Of a stretch of DNA of 64,000 nucleotides, positions 11,343 through 21,700 are shown piece after piece. The first letter of the stretch is position 1. The number at the start of each line of letters is the position of its first letter. Source of the DNA: Toxorhynchites rutilus septentrionalis. Its lineage: Eukaryota > Arthropoda > Insecta > Diptera > Culicidae. The DNA lies in NCBI RefSeq assembly GCF_029784135.1, contig NC_073745.1:45243521-45307520 (forward strand), read 5' to 3'. Below the pieces are notes generated by a model. The model did not search any database and was not told the origin of the DNA. It saw only the letters and a list, made by a program, of their open reading frames with translations. Made by a program: the position numbers and the translations under genes.

Positions 11343-12450
11343 ATACCCAACGATTTTCAGTCCGTCAAAGTCTGCGTTACTGATATTTGTCAATGGTTGT
11401 CTGTTTCTTCGTTTTTACAATGGATATTCACCTACCCTTGTGATCGTGTTTTCCATCTACAACGCAAGGCGGTAAAAGCTTTAGATCACCGCATAGACCA
11501 TGAACCATGTTTGGGGGGAACAATATCAAACACTAACTCGTATTCCGGAATCCGATTGGTCTGAAAGCCGATCGGATTCCACGATTTGAACGAAATCGAC
11601 TTTTGCATTCTGAAATCTGTTCGACTCAAATTTAATCGATCCATGGAAACGCGGCAACCTTGCCTTAATCAAAAACAGAAGTTGTGGAGCAATCTACTCT
11701 CTATCCGATTAGCAAACCGAAAACAATTTTACATTGGTAACATTTGAATACAGGTTATTTTTTCATGTTACTTGAATACTTAGATGACATAGTCCTGACC
11801 CTAACTCAACTTTTTTTTTCTATATTTTTAAACTACATTTCCGCTAAAACTTTATCCATAATATAAAAAACATTATCGAACAGAATTTTTGTACACTACC
11901 CACTTGTAGAAAATGTGTCACTTTGTTACATACAAAACATATTTGAAAGGGTATAGCAAATTTCGATCAATACTTTTCGTTTAAAAAGTGTGTTTATTGC
12001 ACCCAATATTTCGTATCTATTTTACAGAAATAGAATACGAAGCTCAATGTTGTTAAGTTTTTTATTTGGATATTGTGTTCATCGCATTTCGTTTAAAATC
12101 GCGAAATAAAAAAATAAAGAAAATGGGACGGGGTTAAAAGGATGAAAATTTGGGTTTTTATGTTTTTTTCTGGAACCAAATTTAAATGAATACAAAAAAA
12201 ATTAAATTTATGCAGAAAAAATTATTTTTTCGCATAGTGTCGCCCTAATTGATATATATATACGGTAAATATACAGTAATCGGTATCATAGCGGTATCTA
12301 ATATAGTTTACGACATATTCTCATGGCTAACAAACGTTTTCTGCATTATTTCATTAGAATCGGTTTAGCCGTTTCGGAGGAGTTTTATAACGATCATCGT
12401 GACACGAGAATTTTATATATATGATATTAATATATATTAAATAATAAATT
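11343..12450. other. AT-rich stretch, no gene; short palindrome at 11547-11580
   Basis: No coding sequence is recognised. GGAATCCGAT at 11547-11556 and ATCGGATTCC at 11571-11580 form a perfect 10-bp inverted repeat with a 14-base spacer. Around 12340-12415, the segment CGGTTTAGCCGTTTCGGAGG followed by GTGACACGAGAATTTTATAT resembles a repeat tail common in insect genomes (from memory); its class is uncertain. Confidence 0.45.
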
Positions 12451-12889
12451 TTGGCGGTTTTTTTGGACCCCTATGTGGTTTAACGTAGGATCTATAGTGA
12501 AAAACGTACTTTTTCGTTTATTCCACGCCATCCTCTAAAGCTTCGAGATAAAAATTTGAAAAAAATACTGAATGTGCATCTACGGTGTATCAAGAAAAAT
12601 TATCAAAAAAATTTTTTATCAAAATATGAAGTACTAAAAAATTATGAAATTTAGAAAACAATTTTTTAGGGATTTTGAGATCCAGTACTTCTCTAATTCA
12701 TATTCAAATGTGTTCATACGGGTTTTCTAGATATGTGTGATTTTTTTCAAATTTCATATTTCCAAAGGGTCTGGCTGGGTAAGGGAGTAAAAAGTACCCT
12801 CAAACCAAATCACCAGCTGTATGGAAAATATTGTATAGAGTACTAAATAAAACATTTTGGCAGCAGTACCATATATTTGAGTCCTTATA

Positions 12890-13611
12890 CGAGTGTCACT
12901 ATTTATATTTCGGGAATAGGAACAAAAACAAATAGTTAAGCTGCGAATATATTTTTATTGTTTTTCCAAGTACTCGCCACGATGATCGATACGCATGCGC
13001 TTAAACCAATTTTCGAAGCATTTATTCCAATCGACACGAGCCTTTTTTTTTTGAGCGATTGTCAAATTATGTGGGATCCAACGTGAACATAATTTTCGCA
13101 CAACTAAGTGTTCATGTAAAATCGCATATATGCTGGTGGAACTAATGCTTAGGGATGCCTCAATCTCACAATAGGTTACATGACGATCCTGCTTAATCAT
13201 TTCGTGCACAGCATCGATGTTTTCTGGCACTACAGTCGATTTTGGACGACCTTCACGAAACTCGTCGGACAGCGAACTACGACCACGATTGAATTCACTA
13301 TACCAGCGATACACAGTGGTTTTTGATGGAGCTTCATCGAAAGTCAAATTAAGTTGATTGACGCACTCTTGTTGTGATAATCCACGTCGAAAGTCGTAAA
13401 AAATCATCGCACGAAAATGTTCACGATTCAGTTACATTTTTTTGCCGAGACAAAACTTTCAACTAAATATAAAATAAACAAATAGCGTCCGTATGACAAA
13501 ATGTTCTGAGTACGTATATCGTCAAAAATGTCAAACTTTACGATGAGACCGTCAGATGGACTCACATGACATCAGTGTTGCCAATTCCCGAAATATAAAT
13601 AGTGACCCTCG
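12890..13611 (-). mobile_element. Mariner deletion derivative, copy 2
   Basis: The element is 722 bp with the same inverted ends as copy 1 and TA at 12888-12889 and 13612-13613. It lies in opposite orientation 1.55 kb away. Small differences from copy 1 are a 3-base loss (one glycine codon of LTFGDEA), three extra bases in a lysine run, and an intact C-terminal tail. Both copies have the same internal deletion, so they descend from one deleted parent. Confidence 0.92.
12955..13407 (-). pseudogene. Mariner transposase, DNA-binding half only (copy 2)
   Basis: The 150-codon frame is open from the first ATG to the natural end of the family. It keeps both helix-turn-helix regions, the GRP linker and the IPHNLTIAQ block, then joins directly to the C-terminal CFENWFKRM segment and the HRGEYLEKQ end. 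All three catalytic aspartates are absent because the whole catalytic domain is deleted. Unlike copy 1, the tail is in frame, so this is the better candidate for a stable product. Known two-domain DNA-binding regions of mariner transposases bind the terminal repeats; whether this one is expressed cannot be told from sequence. Confidence 0.9.
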
Positions 13612-13930
13612 TATGGTACACCATAGCATCTATAGTGAATAATACATCTTCTCGTTTTTTTCACGCCATTCTCAATAGCTTTGAGACAAAAATATGGAAA
13701 AAAAATACTGAAAGTACATCTTATTAAGGTGTATCGATCAATATTTTCAAACAGCTTCTTCATCAAAAAATCAAAATTAAAAAAAAAAATTAATTCCAAT
13801 TATAATTTTAAATTAAATTTTATTATTTTTTAATCTGAGATTCAGTACTACTCTAGTTTGTATTCAAATTTCTTCCTACGTCTATTTTAGGTACATGTGA
13901 TTTTTTTCAGAATTTTTAGAGTGTTTTTAG

Positions 13931-14098
13931 TTTATTTTGAATTTAGAGACCCAGTACTGCTCTCATATTCATCTAAATTTTGTTTTTTATACATCTATAT
14001 TTTGTCGGTATATTTAGAGCATTACAATAAATACAATAAAATAATCGATTTCAAGAAAAAAAAAAGACGGGTGGGTAATGTCAGGGACATAACCGGAG
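13931..14098. other. AT-rich spacer, no gene
   Basis: Short AT-rich DNA between the tandem repeat and the inverted-repeat unit. The small ORF crossing it is a chance frame. Confidence 0.4.
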
Positions 14099-14244
14099 TG
14101 ACGTAGGACTATACAAAGGGGACAGCTTTTGTTAAATATATATTTTAAATATATTGTTTTATTTTCTTCTCCTACGTGAATACCTACCTATCTACCTGAA
14201 AAATGGATTAGTTCACTGTTTACTCTTTATGAATATGTTGATGG

Positions 14245-14352
14245 ATGATTGCGGAGCAATCAGTGAATGCGATCAACAGGGAACTGGAGACCTGCACGGC
14301 TCGAGTGAGACTTTGCCTTTCCCTTAACTTGTCCTCCTTTGTTACGTCCACG
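14245..14352 (-). pseudogene. Histone H2A N-terminal fragment
   Basis: Minus-strand translation from 14352 gives [15 protein letters not shown], then [15 protein letters not shown]. This follows the H2A N-terminal tail and the start of the histone fold (GKGGKVKGKAKSRSNRAGLQ, then FPVGRIHRLL). A stop codon (TGA) falls right after RIH, followed by LLRN, and then similarity ends. About 35 of roughly 124 residues remain. H2A is the core nucleosome histone that pairs with H2B. This copy cannot make a functional protein. Confidence 0.85.
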
Positions 14353-14604
14353 ATGCCGATGCCGTACAACCACACGGGTTTACGGTTTGAAAGAAAATAA
14401 GATATTTTTTTGGGGTCCGCGTGTTTTATACTCTAGCGGTACACACTCACAGGATAGAGACAAATCGGCAGACTCAGTCAGAGGGGCGAGTCCAACGAGA
14501 CGAACGAATGAGCGTTAAAAAAATTTGTGTTTCATTATTATTTTGGATAATGTTTTAGAAAGCTGTAAACTGTAACCTCTAACTAAACTCTTTTTTGGAA
14601 GGTT

Positions 14605-14943
14605 TAATGGCCCTGAAAAGCACCTTGTTTTATGGAATGGTTCCAATTTAGAAAACTTAGTACTTGTAATGGTTTTGAAAAAAACCATTTCGAACGCCCT
14701 CGATGCCGCCTTGTTCTGGATTTGCCACCAAAGCAGTTTGTATAAAGAAAAAACTGCGCGAGCAGTTTTGCCAGCCAACTCGATCACTTCGGCAGCCGAA
14801 GCTCTATAACGGCGGCTAGGTGGACTGGTGCACTGGTACTAACGCGCTCGGCCTAGCTACCCTTGCGGGGAACTCCAGATCAACACGGTTCGAGCGGGAA
14901 TTGCCTTTCCCTTCACTTTTCCTCCTTTACAATGTCCAGACAT
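14605..14943 (-). pseudogene. Histone H2A pseudogene with a relic 3' stem-loop
   Basis: The ATG at 14943-14941 opens MSGHCKGGKVKGKA, matching the H2A start MSGRGKGGKVKGKA. After a frameshift, AERVSTSAPVHLAAVIE and then AAEVIELAGKTAR follow the H2A AERVGAGAPVYLAAVLEYL and AAEVLELAGNAARDN region. Another gap leads to a weak VANPEQGGIEG stretch that may correspond to VTIAQGGVLPN. At 14609-14624 the minus strand reads GGTGCTTTTCAGGGCC, close to the replication-dependent histone 3' stem-loop (6-bp stem, 4-base loop), with one stem position broken. Several frameshifts make it a pseudogene. The stem-loop implies a DNA-level copy of a histone gene rather than a poly-A retrocopy. Confidence 0.85.
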
Positions 14944-15079
14944 GGCTGCTTGGGTTGGCTTGTTGATGTGTTGTGATGCGAACCGATGTGGTGTACGGTT
15001 TGAATGAGAATGATCGTTACGGAAGAAAGGAAGGAAGGTCTTGAATTATAGAGACTTTAAACTTTTGCAGTTCATTCGT

Positions 15080-15464
15080 CTCTAGCCTTGAGAAAGGCCC
15101 TTTGAAAACTCTACTCTACTCTATTACTCTACTCCAGCGCTACCACCTCCGCCCTCTTGCCTTGAGAAAGGCACTCGATCCCTCGCCGTCCAGCTCGTCC
15201 AGCAACGATGTTGTCCAGTTGGTGTCCACACAAAGAATGGCTGAAAAATGATCGTTACGGCAGCGGAGCGGGGATTTTTAAGCAGACTGGCTGGCTCGAG
15301 AATTACGCATGTGTGAGACTGCGACCAATGTTTCGTTCATTTTTTTTCTTTTTCCTTTCCAATCGTGCTTCATTCTATTTCGCTGCTGCTCTGGTTGCCC
15401 GTTTTGGTCGGTACGATTTGAGGAGCACAAAATGGACCAATCAAAAATGGGCACATAGTGCATT
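15080..15464. other. GC-richer flank, possibly a histone promoter relic
   Basis: The segment contains TGCCTTGAGAAAGGCA at about 15160, a 16-base perfect hairpin with a 6-bp stem and 4-base loop. Two CCAAT motifs lie nearby: CCAATCGTGC near 15359 and CCAATCAAAA near 15437. On the minus strand, TTAAAAATCCCCGCTCCGCT could be a TATA-type promoter upstream of the H2A relic. All this is suggestive only; the ORFs here have no histone similarity I can see. Confidence 0.35.
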
Positions 15465-15700
15465 TTGACAATGCTTGATATTTCACAATTATTCAATTAT
15501 TTATCTCAAGAAAAATGAAATGTTATTCGTTATGATAGATGCGTAGATATATTTTCTATCAATTGATGCAAAAACCTTTGCGATCTATTGAGAAATGCTC
15601 GAGTTATAAGCGTTCCAAATCTTGCATTTTTTCCTACTTGTTCAGTGCCTAGATTTCCATTTCACCCCCTATATCTTCCGGTCTCTATAGTCCTACGTCA

Positions 15701-16710
15701 AAAATAATAATACAGACGATGAAGAAAATTATGTTTGTGTTTCGTAATAACATTCAGGAAAAAATTGCAAAAAAATAGAACAGAAGCGGGTCTCGAAGTT
15801 ATATTTTTTTCAAAGGAGTCCCAAGAATAAAAAAGTCTAAAAATTTTCTACATGTACTCGGGGCTTCAAAAAATAATATTTTGATGCCAAATGTCATCTA
15901 ATGAGATTGTTTTGTTACAAATCGACTCTCTGGAACTTGATAAATTTTGGAATAGAATGTAAAACACATGATTTATGGGGCAATAAAAACGGCAATCTGT
16001 TTTTTTCATATGGGACTTCCTGCGAAATGTGTATTTGCACGGTAAAATACCCTATGCAAAATGTTAGCTCAATCGGAATTCATTTTCAGGTGTCGCAAAT
16101 GTCACAATTTGAGTTTTTTGTAAACCAGAAAATCACCCCAGGGGGGAGTACATTAAATAGAGATATAAAAAAAAATCCCAAATGTCTTCAAACTGCGTCG
16201 AGATTCTAAAAAAAATCTAAAAAATATGACTTTTCAGACGGAAAACCAAAAGAAGACGCAGTGCCAAAAAATTAATTTTTAGCAAAAAAAAATTTAAGCT
16301 CAGCCCTTAAACAAATATTGCATCAGGCAAAAAAATGGAGAAAAGTGGTTTACGATTTCTATTCTAGACTCGCTTCAGCCAGCGAGCAGCCAACAGCCTT
16401 TTTAAGTGGATGAGATAACCTATTTCACTCGAGACCAGACTGAATTCTCTGCTCTCTGCTATCGAAAACCGCAAAATACCGAGTTTCTTTTGTTTAAGAC
16501 AAAATATCTTCGATTGACTTTAGCTTGCGATGCGTCGAAACCAAGAAAACCATCCAAATCAACCTTTTTCAGGGTTCATATTTTTCTAAAAATTATTATA
16601 TACATTTTCGTGAGATCTACCATTACCATTCTATACCCTTGGCCACCAATATTTAGAAAAACGAGCAGAAACGAATGTATTAGTTGGTTCGTTTTTGACG
16701 ATACGGAATG
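15701..16710. repeat. Dispersed repeat sequence, no gene
   Basis: About 15860-16300 resembles 22780-23130 and 44000-44330: shared phrases include ACCCTATGCAAAATGTTAGC or ACCCTATGCCAAATATCAGC, and AGCTCAATCGGA. This is a dispersed non-coding repeat. Open frames at 15901-16209 and 16406-16816 have no recognisable domain. Confidence 0.5.
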
Positions 16711-16714
16711 GAAA

Positions 16715-17145
16715 ACACACAAATTGGCAGAACAAATGTATGGGAAAATGGTAATGCTTCCAGTTTTCATTAATTTAAACCATTTTGGGATTGTAATGTA
16801 TTGTAATGTAATGTAATGTATCAAACGAATGTTAGAGAATTTCCGATTCGATTAGTATGCAAATCATCAGAATTCTTTCGTTGTTAAAATAGTTATTAAC
16901 GTTAACTTTGCCTAAACAGAAAACAGGTAATGTTTTTTTATGAAATAAAGTTAACGTTAACAACTATTCTCACTATGAACAAATTCTCATAATTTGCATA
17001 CCAATCGAATCGGAAGTTCTCTAAGATTTGTTTGATATGCTATACATTACATTTCGCTGATCTCTAAACGGTGTAAATTCATGAAAACTGAAAGAACTTC
17101 TTTTGTTTCCCAAACATTTGTTCTACCGATTTATGTGCTAACCCT
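16715..17145. repeat. Large inverted repeat, about 200-bp arms
   Basis: The left arm at about 16715-16915 and the right arm at about 16945-17145 are diverged reverse complements around a short spacer containing AAACAGGTAATG. Landmarks are TTAACGTTAACTTT against AAAGTTAACGTTAA, CCGATTCGATTAGTATGCAA against TTGCATACCAATCGAATCGG, and TGGCAGAACAAATG against CATTTGTTCTACCGA. Similar half-arms occur singly at 39130-39340 and 61745-61960. This is the head-to-head form of a dispersed unit. Confidence 0.7.
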
Positions 17146-17905
17146 ACCCGTATTTCGAATGGTTATAACTCGAACATTTCTTAACAAATCGGAAAGATGT
17201 TTGCATCAATTGATAGGAAATATGTCTACGCGTCTATCACAATTAATAAAATATTATTTTCAACGAGATGACGTAACGATTGAGTAACTGTAAAATGTCA
17301 AGCGTTATCAAAACGCCCTAACTGCCTAGTTTTGATTGAATGTAAATCGGGTTTCCCCAACACAGACTTCTAAATCGATGTACCTGTGGAAATCCGCTCT
17401 GCAAATACACATGCAAGTCAGGGGTATTTTTGGTCCCACAGAGCTGTGTTTCCCTAGCACGGACTTCTAAATCAATGTGGGAATCCGCTTTGTCAAAACA
17501 TGCAAGTTGGGGGTATTTTTTCCCACTGAGTTGTGTATTCTTAACACGGACTTCGTAATTAATGTGTCTGGGAGAATCCACTTGCAAATATATACATTTT
17601 TGGTGTTGAGTACATTTATACTCGCTCGTCGTTATGCAGACCGGAATATGTTTCCCTGAAACGTACTTTTGAACTGAGAAGCCTGGGTAAATCGTCATTT
17701 CAGATACTAGAGGTGAATGAACTTTCGCGGTTCGCGAACTACGTAAACATGAGAAGTGCAATAATTTCAGAGGGAAATATAAAATACATTGATCGTTTGA
17801 CAATTCTTCCGTTCACATATTTTGGTAGTCCTAGGCATCATATCAAACGTAAAAGGACGTTCGTCAAATTTATTTGTAACGAAGAACACAATCTATTATA
17901 AAAAT
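17146..17905. repeat. Composite repeat with an 85-bp minisatellite
   Basis: Positions about 17165-17320 match 47975-48120. Positions 17340-17640 contain about three and a half diverged tandem units of roughly 85 bp with CACAGACTTCTAAATCGATG, AATCCGCTTTG and GGGGTATTTTTG. Positions 17640-17905 match 51400-51625 (CAGATACTAGAGGTGAATGA). The tandem units keep an open minus-strand frame (161 codons, 17318-17803), but the repeated peptide has no recognised motif and the frame looks like a by-product of the repeat. Confidence 0.7.
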
Positions 17906-17964
17906 TCCGATGCATTCTAAAATCATATTCGAAGTGGTAAACAGGTGGATTGCATAATATAATT

Positions 17965-17980
17965 GCGTAGTTCTACGTCG
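17965..17980. repeat. GCGTAG-NN-CTACGTC hairpin motif
   Basis: This is one instance of a near-palindrome, consensus GACGTAG-NN-CTACGTC, found at about a dozen places in the window, often at boundaries of composite repeats. Here it lies about 40 bp left of another copy at 18022-18038. The same following sequence, including ATGCGGTCGT, occurs after the copy at 63587. Confidence 0.6.
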
Positions 17981-18021
17981 AAAATATGCGGTCGTGTCCT
18001 AGATACAACCTCTTACAATTT

Positions 18022-19172
18022 TGACATACGACTATGTCTTTGATTTCTATATAGGGGGTCACTCTACGAAAAATGTAACGATTTATTAAGAGTTTTAAAA
18101 CGCATATTACTCAAAATGGTTATTGCGACATATGTTATATATAATTAGACAGGAAATTTATCCGCTTTTTTTTTTGCTTGAAACATGAGCGGTGAATATA
18201 GTAAAAAAAAGTTAACAATTTGACAGTTTAAATGGGTATGTTTTCTTGCGATTGCACTAACCACTCGCTTTCCTCCCCAACGCAACGAGCAATATGATTG
18301 TCTAGATTCGGGCGTTAGCTCACAATGTGAGTTGATGCGTATAAAGAGTTATTTCCATTTAGGCGTCGTGCACAAATTACGTAACGCGGGGAGGGGTGGT
18401 GGAGGGGGGTCGAGATTTCATTACTTAATGTGACATAGGGGGGAGGGAGGGTAGCCGTGATCGTTACGTAACAAAATTCCATTTTTATTCCTAAATAAAT
18501 TCACGCGCTCCTATATGCTTGAGCAGCTGAGGTCTTGCTACTAACAATTTATGTAATTGTGGTCTAGGACGTCATAATATCGAGTATGTTGTTTGGTTAT
18601 GTAAAAATGCAATGATGAACTGGCTGATGAATTAGAAGATCGAAAGTGCATACTCACGTATATCAGATTATGATAGCTTGAGTAGTCGCGATCTCACCGA
18701 GCTATAAAGTTATTACAAACAATGTTCCGGACAACGTGGTAACGAAGAAGAAAATGATATTTTTGTCTATAATATATTTTTGTAGTCATAGATTGATTTG
18801 ACTCAGGCTTATATTTATGTAGGTCTTAACTATTAAGACATGTGTTTAAAAATGATACACGATGACTCTTTGTCGTCATCTGCATGATTGAAAAACAGAA
18901 GAAAATGGAAATAATGGCTTTAATGGTATTTTTATTTACATTTTCGAACATAATGTGGTACCGAACTATGCCACATAATGTCATCTAACCCGTTTAAAGG
19001 ATACAAGTAAATACAGGAAACGGTTTTTCCAGGGCTTCCATTTGATATATCAAAAGAGAAAAAAAACAGATTTTGAACAATAAAAAACTCAATTTAAATG
19101 CAATTACTACACACAATCACAGTCCTATGTCAAGATCCCGTCCGTGCCCCTAGACTCAGACCCATCAACTCT
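18022..19172. mobile_element. Composite hairpin-ended repeat F, copy 1
   Basis: It starts at TGACATACGACTATGTC and is shared with 38506-39463 (copy 2) and 45001-47379 (copy 3). Common segments include CTCTACGAAAAATGTAACGA, TTAGCTCACAATGTGAGT and, at the right, CACAATCACAGTCCTATGTC followed by AGATCCCGTCC. Positions about 18360-18480 hold a GGGGGAGGG-rich insertion of a short repeat (TTACGTAACGCGG and GTTACGTAACAAAATT). Positions about 18530-18760 hold a LINE tail fragment. No transposase gene is recognised. Confidence 0.6.
18530..18760 (+). pseudogene. LINE 3' zinc-finger tail fragment inside repeat F
   Basis: Translation in the best frame resembles the C-terminal cysteine-histidine segment of the LINE at 25544-25855: LxLCDCGxGxHxIEHVVWxC there, and ATNNLCNCGLGRHNIEYVVW here. 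The same fragment occurs at about 46160-46380 within copy 3 of repeat F but is absent from copy 2. It lacks the rest of RT and is broken by stops. Confidence 0.6.
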
Positions 19173-19470
19173 TTTTCGATATGAGCTATGATTCTTTGGT
19201 TGTTGATAAAAAAATACGTTATAATAAAAAAAAAGTCGCAATTGAAATTGATCATATGATAATCAATGTTCAAATTTTCGTTAGCCGCTATTGCAAGTTT
19301 GACAAATTGTAGAGGATCGGTCAGAATCGAATATTTTTGGGCTAACTTGCTAACTTTGGGAACGTGGCGGCAAAAAAATTCAATGTAATCTACGCCTGAT
19401 TGTTATAATTTGCCAATATACAAATATCGATAGTCCAACTTTGTAGGATTACAATCAACTACTAGACCAG
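19173..19470. other. No feature recognised
   Basis: AT-rich DNA with no convincing ORF or repeat match. Confidence 0.4.
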
Positions 19471-21700
19471 TTTTGTGGTTGATTTTGCACCTGAGACCAT
19501 CCAAATTCAGCCATAAATCTGACAGACCAACATTAATCAGCCCTTGCATTCGTCAGAACCAGTACCAGTATCCAGACGACGGAAGCACAGGAGACAAAAC
19601 CAATCCGCGCGTGGGCCAATCAGGTGTATCAAGAACGTTTTATTCGCGACCAGGCTCCAGGACGAATGTGTGTGGACACACCGAACGGCCGATAATTTTG
19701 CCGTTGCGAAGCGATTTTATCTGGCATCATTTTTCTCCACCGAACACCGCAATATCTCCGACTGAGAAGCTGCCGGTGTTCGAGCAAATGTTTTTCGGTG
19801 TATCGTTTTATTTCCCCAGGATCTCGTTCCGATCCACATTCGGTCGGAACGGGATATTTATTTATTGCGGACGGTCACTAGCGCAGATATCGCATTGGTG
19901 GTGATGGTGGCGTGGGCAACAGCGGGTGGGAATTAAAAAATGAAAACGCAAGCGCAAATGACAAGCCGAAATTGTTTGCCAACAACTGCCGATCTGCTCG
20001 GAACGTATAAATGATCGAATAACACAATTCGAAGTGGGTGTTATGTGTATTCGAGCTGATTAGTGACCGCGATACAAATGTTTCAATAAATTAAGCTGAT
20101 CCCTGACTGAAAACGATTGTTGATTAGTTGGGATTGTAATTTATTGTTCGCTTCTTGTGGTGTGGAATTGTGAGGAAATTAATTATCGACAGTTGCGAAA
20201 GGGGGCAGTTGGAGGCTAGGCAGGAGACGTTGCAAACAGAGCAAAGTATATCATGTGCATGTTTTCCCAGGGAAGCGAATCCCCGAAGATGCAGAACTCA
20301 GCTCGGCCATAAAACAAGAAACAAATGAATATGCACTTTGCTTGTTCCAAAATCAGATAAACATGTCATATGTCTCTCGGCAATAATTGCCATGTCTCGG
20401 AATGAGATAGCACAATCGATAAGAGCCTATGCCTTGAGTTCGTCTTCTCGCGATCTTCTCGTGGCATCGATCGTGATATGGTCCCGCCGCGGGGTCAGTC
20501 CGGGTAATGAAATATGCTTTAGTCGCACCCTCTGTGTGCCGTTCCGACGCGGGGAAACAAGTTCTCAATATAATATTTTAATTTCGATAACATCTATGAT
20601 GAGAGCGGGAAAAAATGGCTTCCCAGTGCCAATGTCAGTGCTATTTTACATCTCAAACCGCACGTACACACTTGTTCCAACTTGCGTTCAGGAAAAGTTG
20701 AGAGTTTTGCATTCCTCTCGGTATTTTTGTCTTTTTGCTGCTACCCACTGAAAACGAAGCCGCACCAACCTGCAAAAACACGCCTAATGAATAACCATTT
20801 AGCGAGCGAAGCCAGATTGATTTCCGCTGATACCGAATTAGTCTTACCGAGAGCAAGGAGATGGAAGGAAGCCTGTAATTTATATGCTTTGGCGTGCGAG
20901 TCTATCTCTGTTTTGAAATCAATTCTTCGTCACAACTCACCGAAGCTGGAAGCAGAACAGAATCCGGACAGACAGGAGCTGATTCGAGTGTCAAGATACG
21001 AGACGCGGGTATCGATCTCCTTACAAAATCGTGTAGATCTTCCGATCGGTCAGAATCGTAATCGCTTCAAAGGATTACGGATCACCCATTGGTGCTCTAC
21101 CGGAATAAATGTCCGGTTCGCTAATTAGTGATTCTGGAGCGAAGCGAATCTTGATCGTTGGAAAAACCACAATCTTGAAGCACTGATCTCTCAGTTCGGC
21201 AAATCGAATCATCAAAAGGGTCCACTCAGATGCCAAAGCGAACTTTATTCCTTTATCGCTTGAGATCTCAACTTTTGGACAGCTGGCAAACTGCTGCAGC
21301 AGAGACCGACGTTTAGCGCGTCCATTCGTCAACGGGAGCTCCGGTGGTGGCCATGAATTTGTGTCCTTTCGCAAGATTGATTTATGCACCTGCTACCATC
21401 GGGATCCAACCGCCCCGAACCCTGGAGGGAGCTCAGAGAATGACATCGTTGTTTTGCAGATCGTAATCAAGTTTCTTTTACATGCTGTATGGTTGCACAG
21501 TTGCTGCTGCCCGTGGACGGCATTTTGTCGTCCTCCGGAGACGACTTTCGCAGCACTTTTTTTTTACCGCTTATTTATGTTCCTCGCCCCACAGGTGTCA
21601 CTTGGCTCGCTAAGCTTTGTGCAATAGCCCATCGCTAGAAGCTCATAAACGCTTTGAAGGTTTTATACTTCATATCGCTCGCAAATCAGTGCAGGAGCGA
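19471..21700. other. Single-copy-looking island, no confident gene
   Basis: Base composition is balanced and there is no match elsewhere in the window. Open frames of 137-148 codons (19473-19904, 20338-20751, 20682-21128) lack recognised domains and conserved-looking start contexts. It could hold regulatory or untranslated sequence of a gene outside the window. Confidence 0.4.

Larger units (their letters stand above)
12455..13930. repeat. Tandem duplication of an about 400-bp AT-rich unit, split by a mariner
   Basis: Unit 1 runs from about 12455 to 12855. Unit 2 begins about 12858 and resumes after the mariner at 13612. Matching landmarks are GGATCTATAGTGAAAAACG with GCATCTATAGTGAATAATAC, TTTTGAGATCCAGTACTTCT with TCTGAGATTCAGTACTACTC, and ATGTGTGATTTTTTTCAAAT with ACATGTGATTTTTTTCAGAA. 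A third partial unit may follow near 13940. The units are clearly diverged from each other, so the duplication is old, while the mariner inside unit 2 looks younger. Confidence 0.65.
14099..15700. mobile_element. 1.6-kb unit with 15-bp inverted ends carrying histone H2A fragments
   Basis: TGACGTAGGACTATA at 14099-14113 and its exact reverse complement TATAGTCCTACGTCA at 15686-15700 bound this unit. The same motif borders or lies inside several other repeats in the window (for example near 60289 and 61315). The interior holds two minus-strand H2A relics, GC-richer promoter-like DNA at about 15080-15470, and an antisense copy of composite-repeat sequence at about 15465-15700. No transposase is present and no clear target duplication is seen, so mobility is inferred only from the ends and their recurrence. 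Confidence 0.55.

Noticed and set aside
17318..17803. 161-codon minus-strand ORF as a protein gene
   Set aside because: It lies over the 85-bp minisatellite, and the repeated peptide follows from the repeat unit. Kept as a finding to test, not as a CDS.
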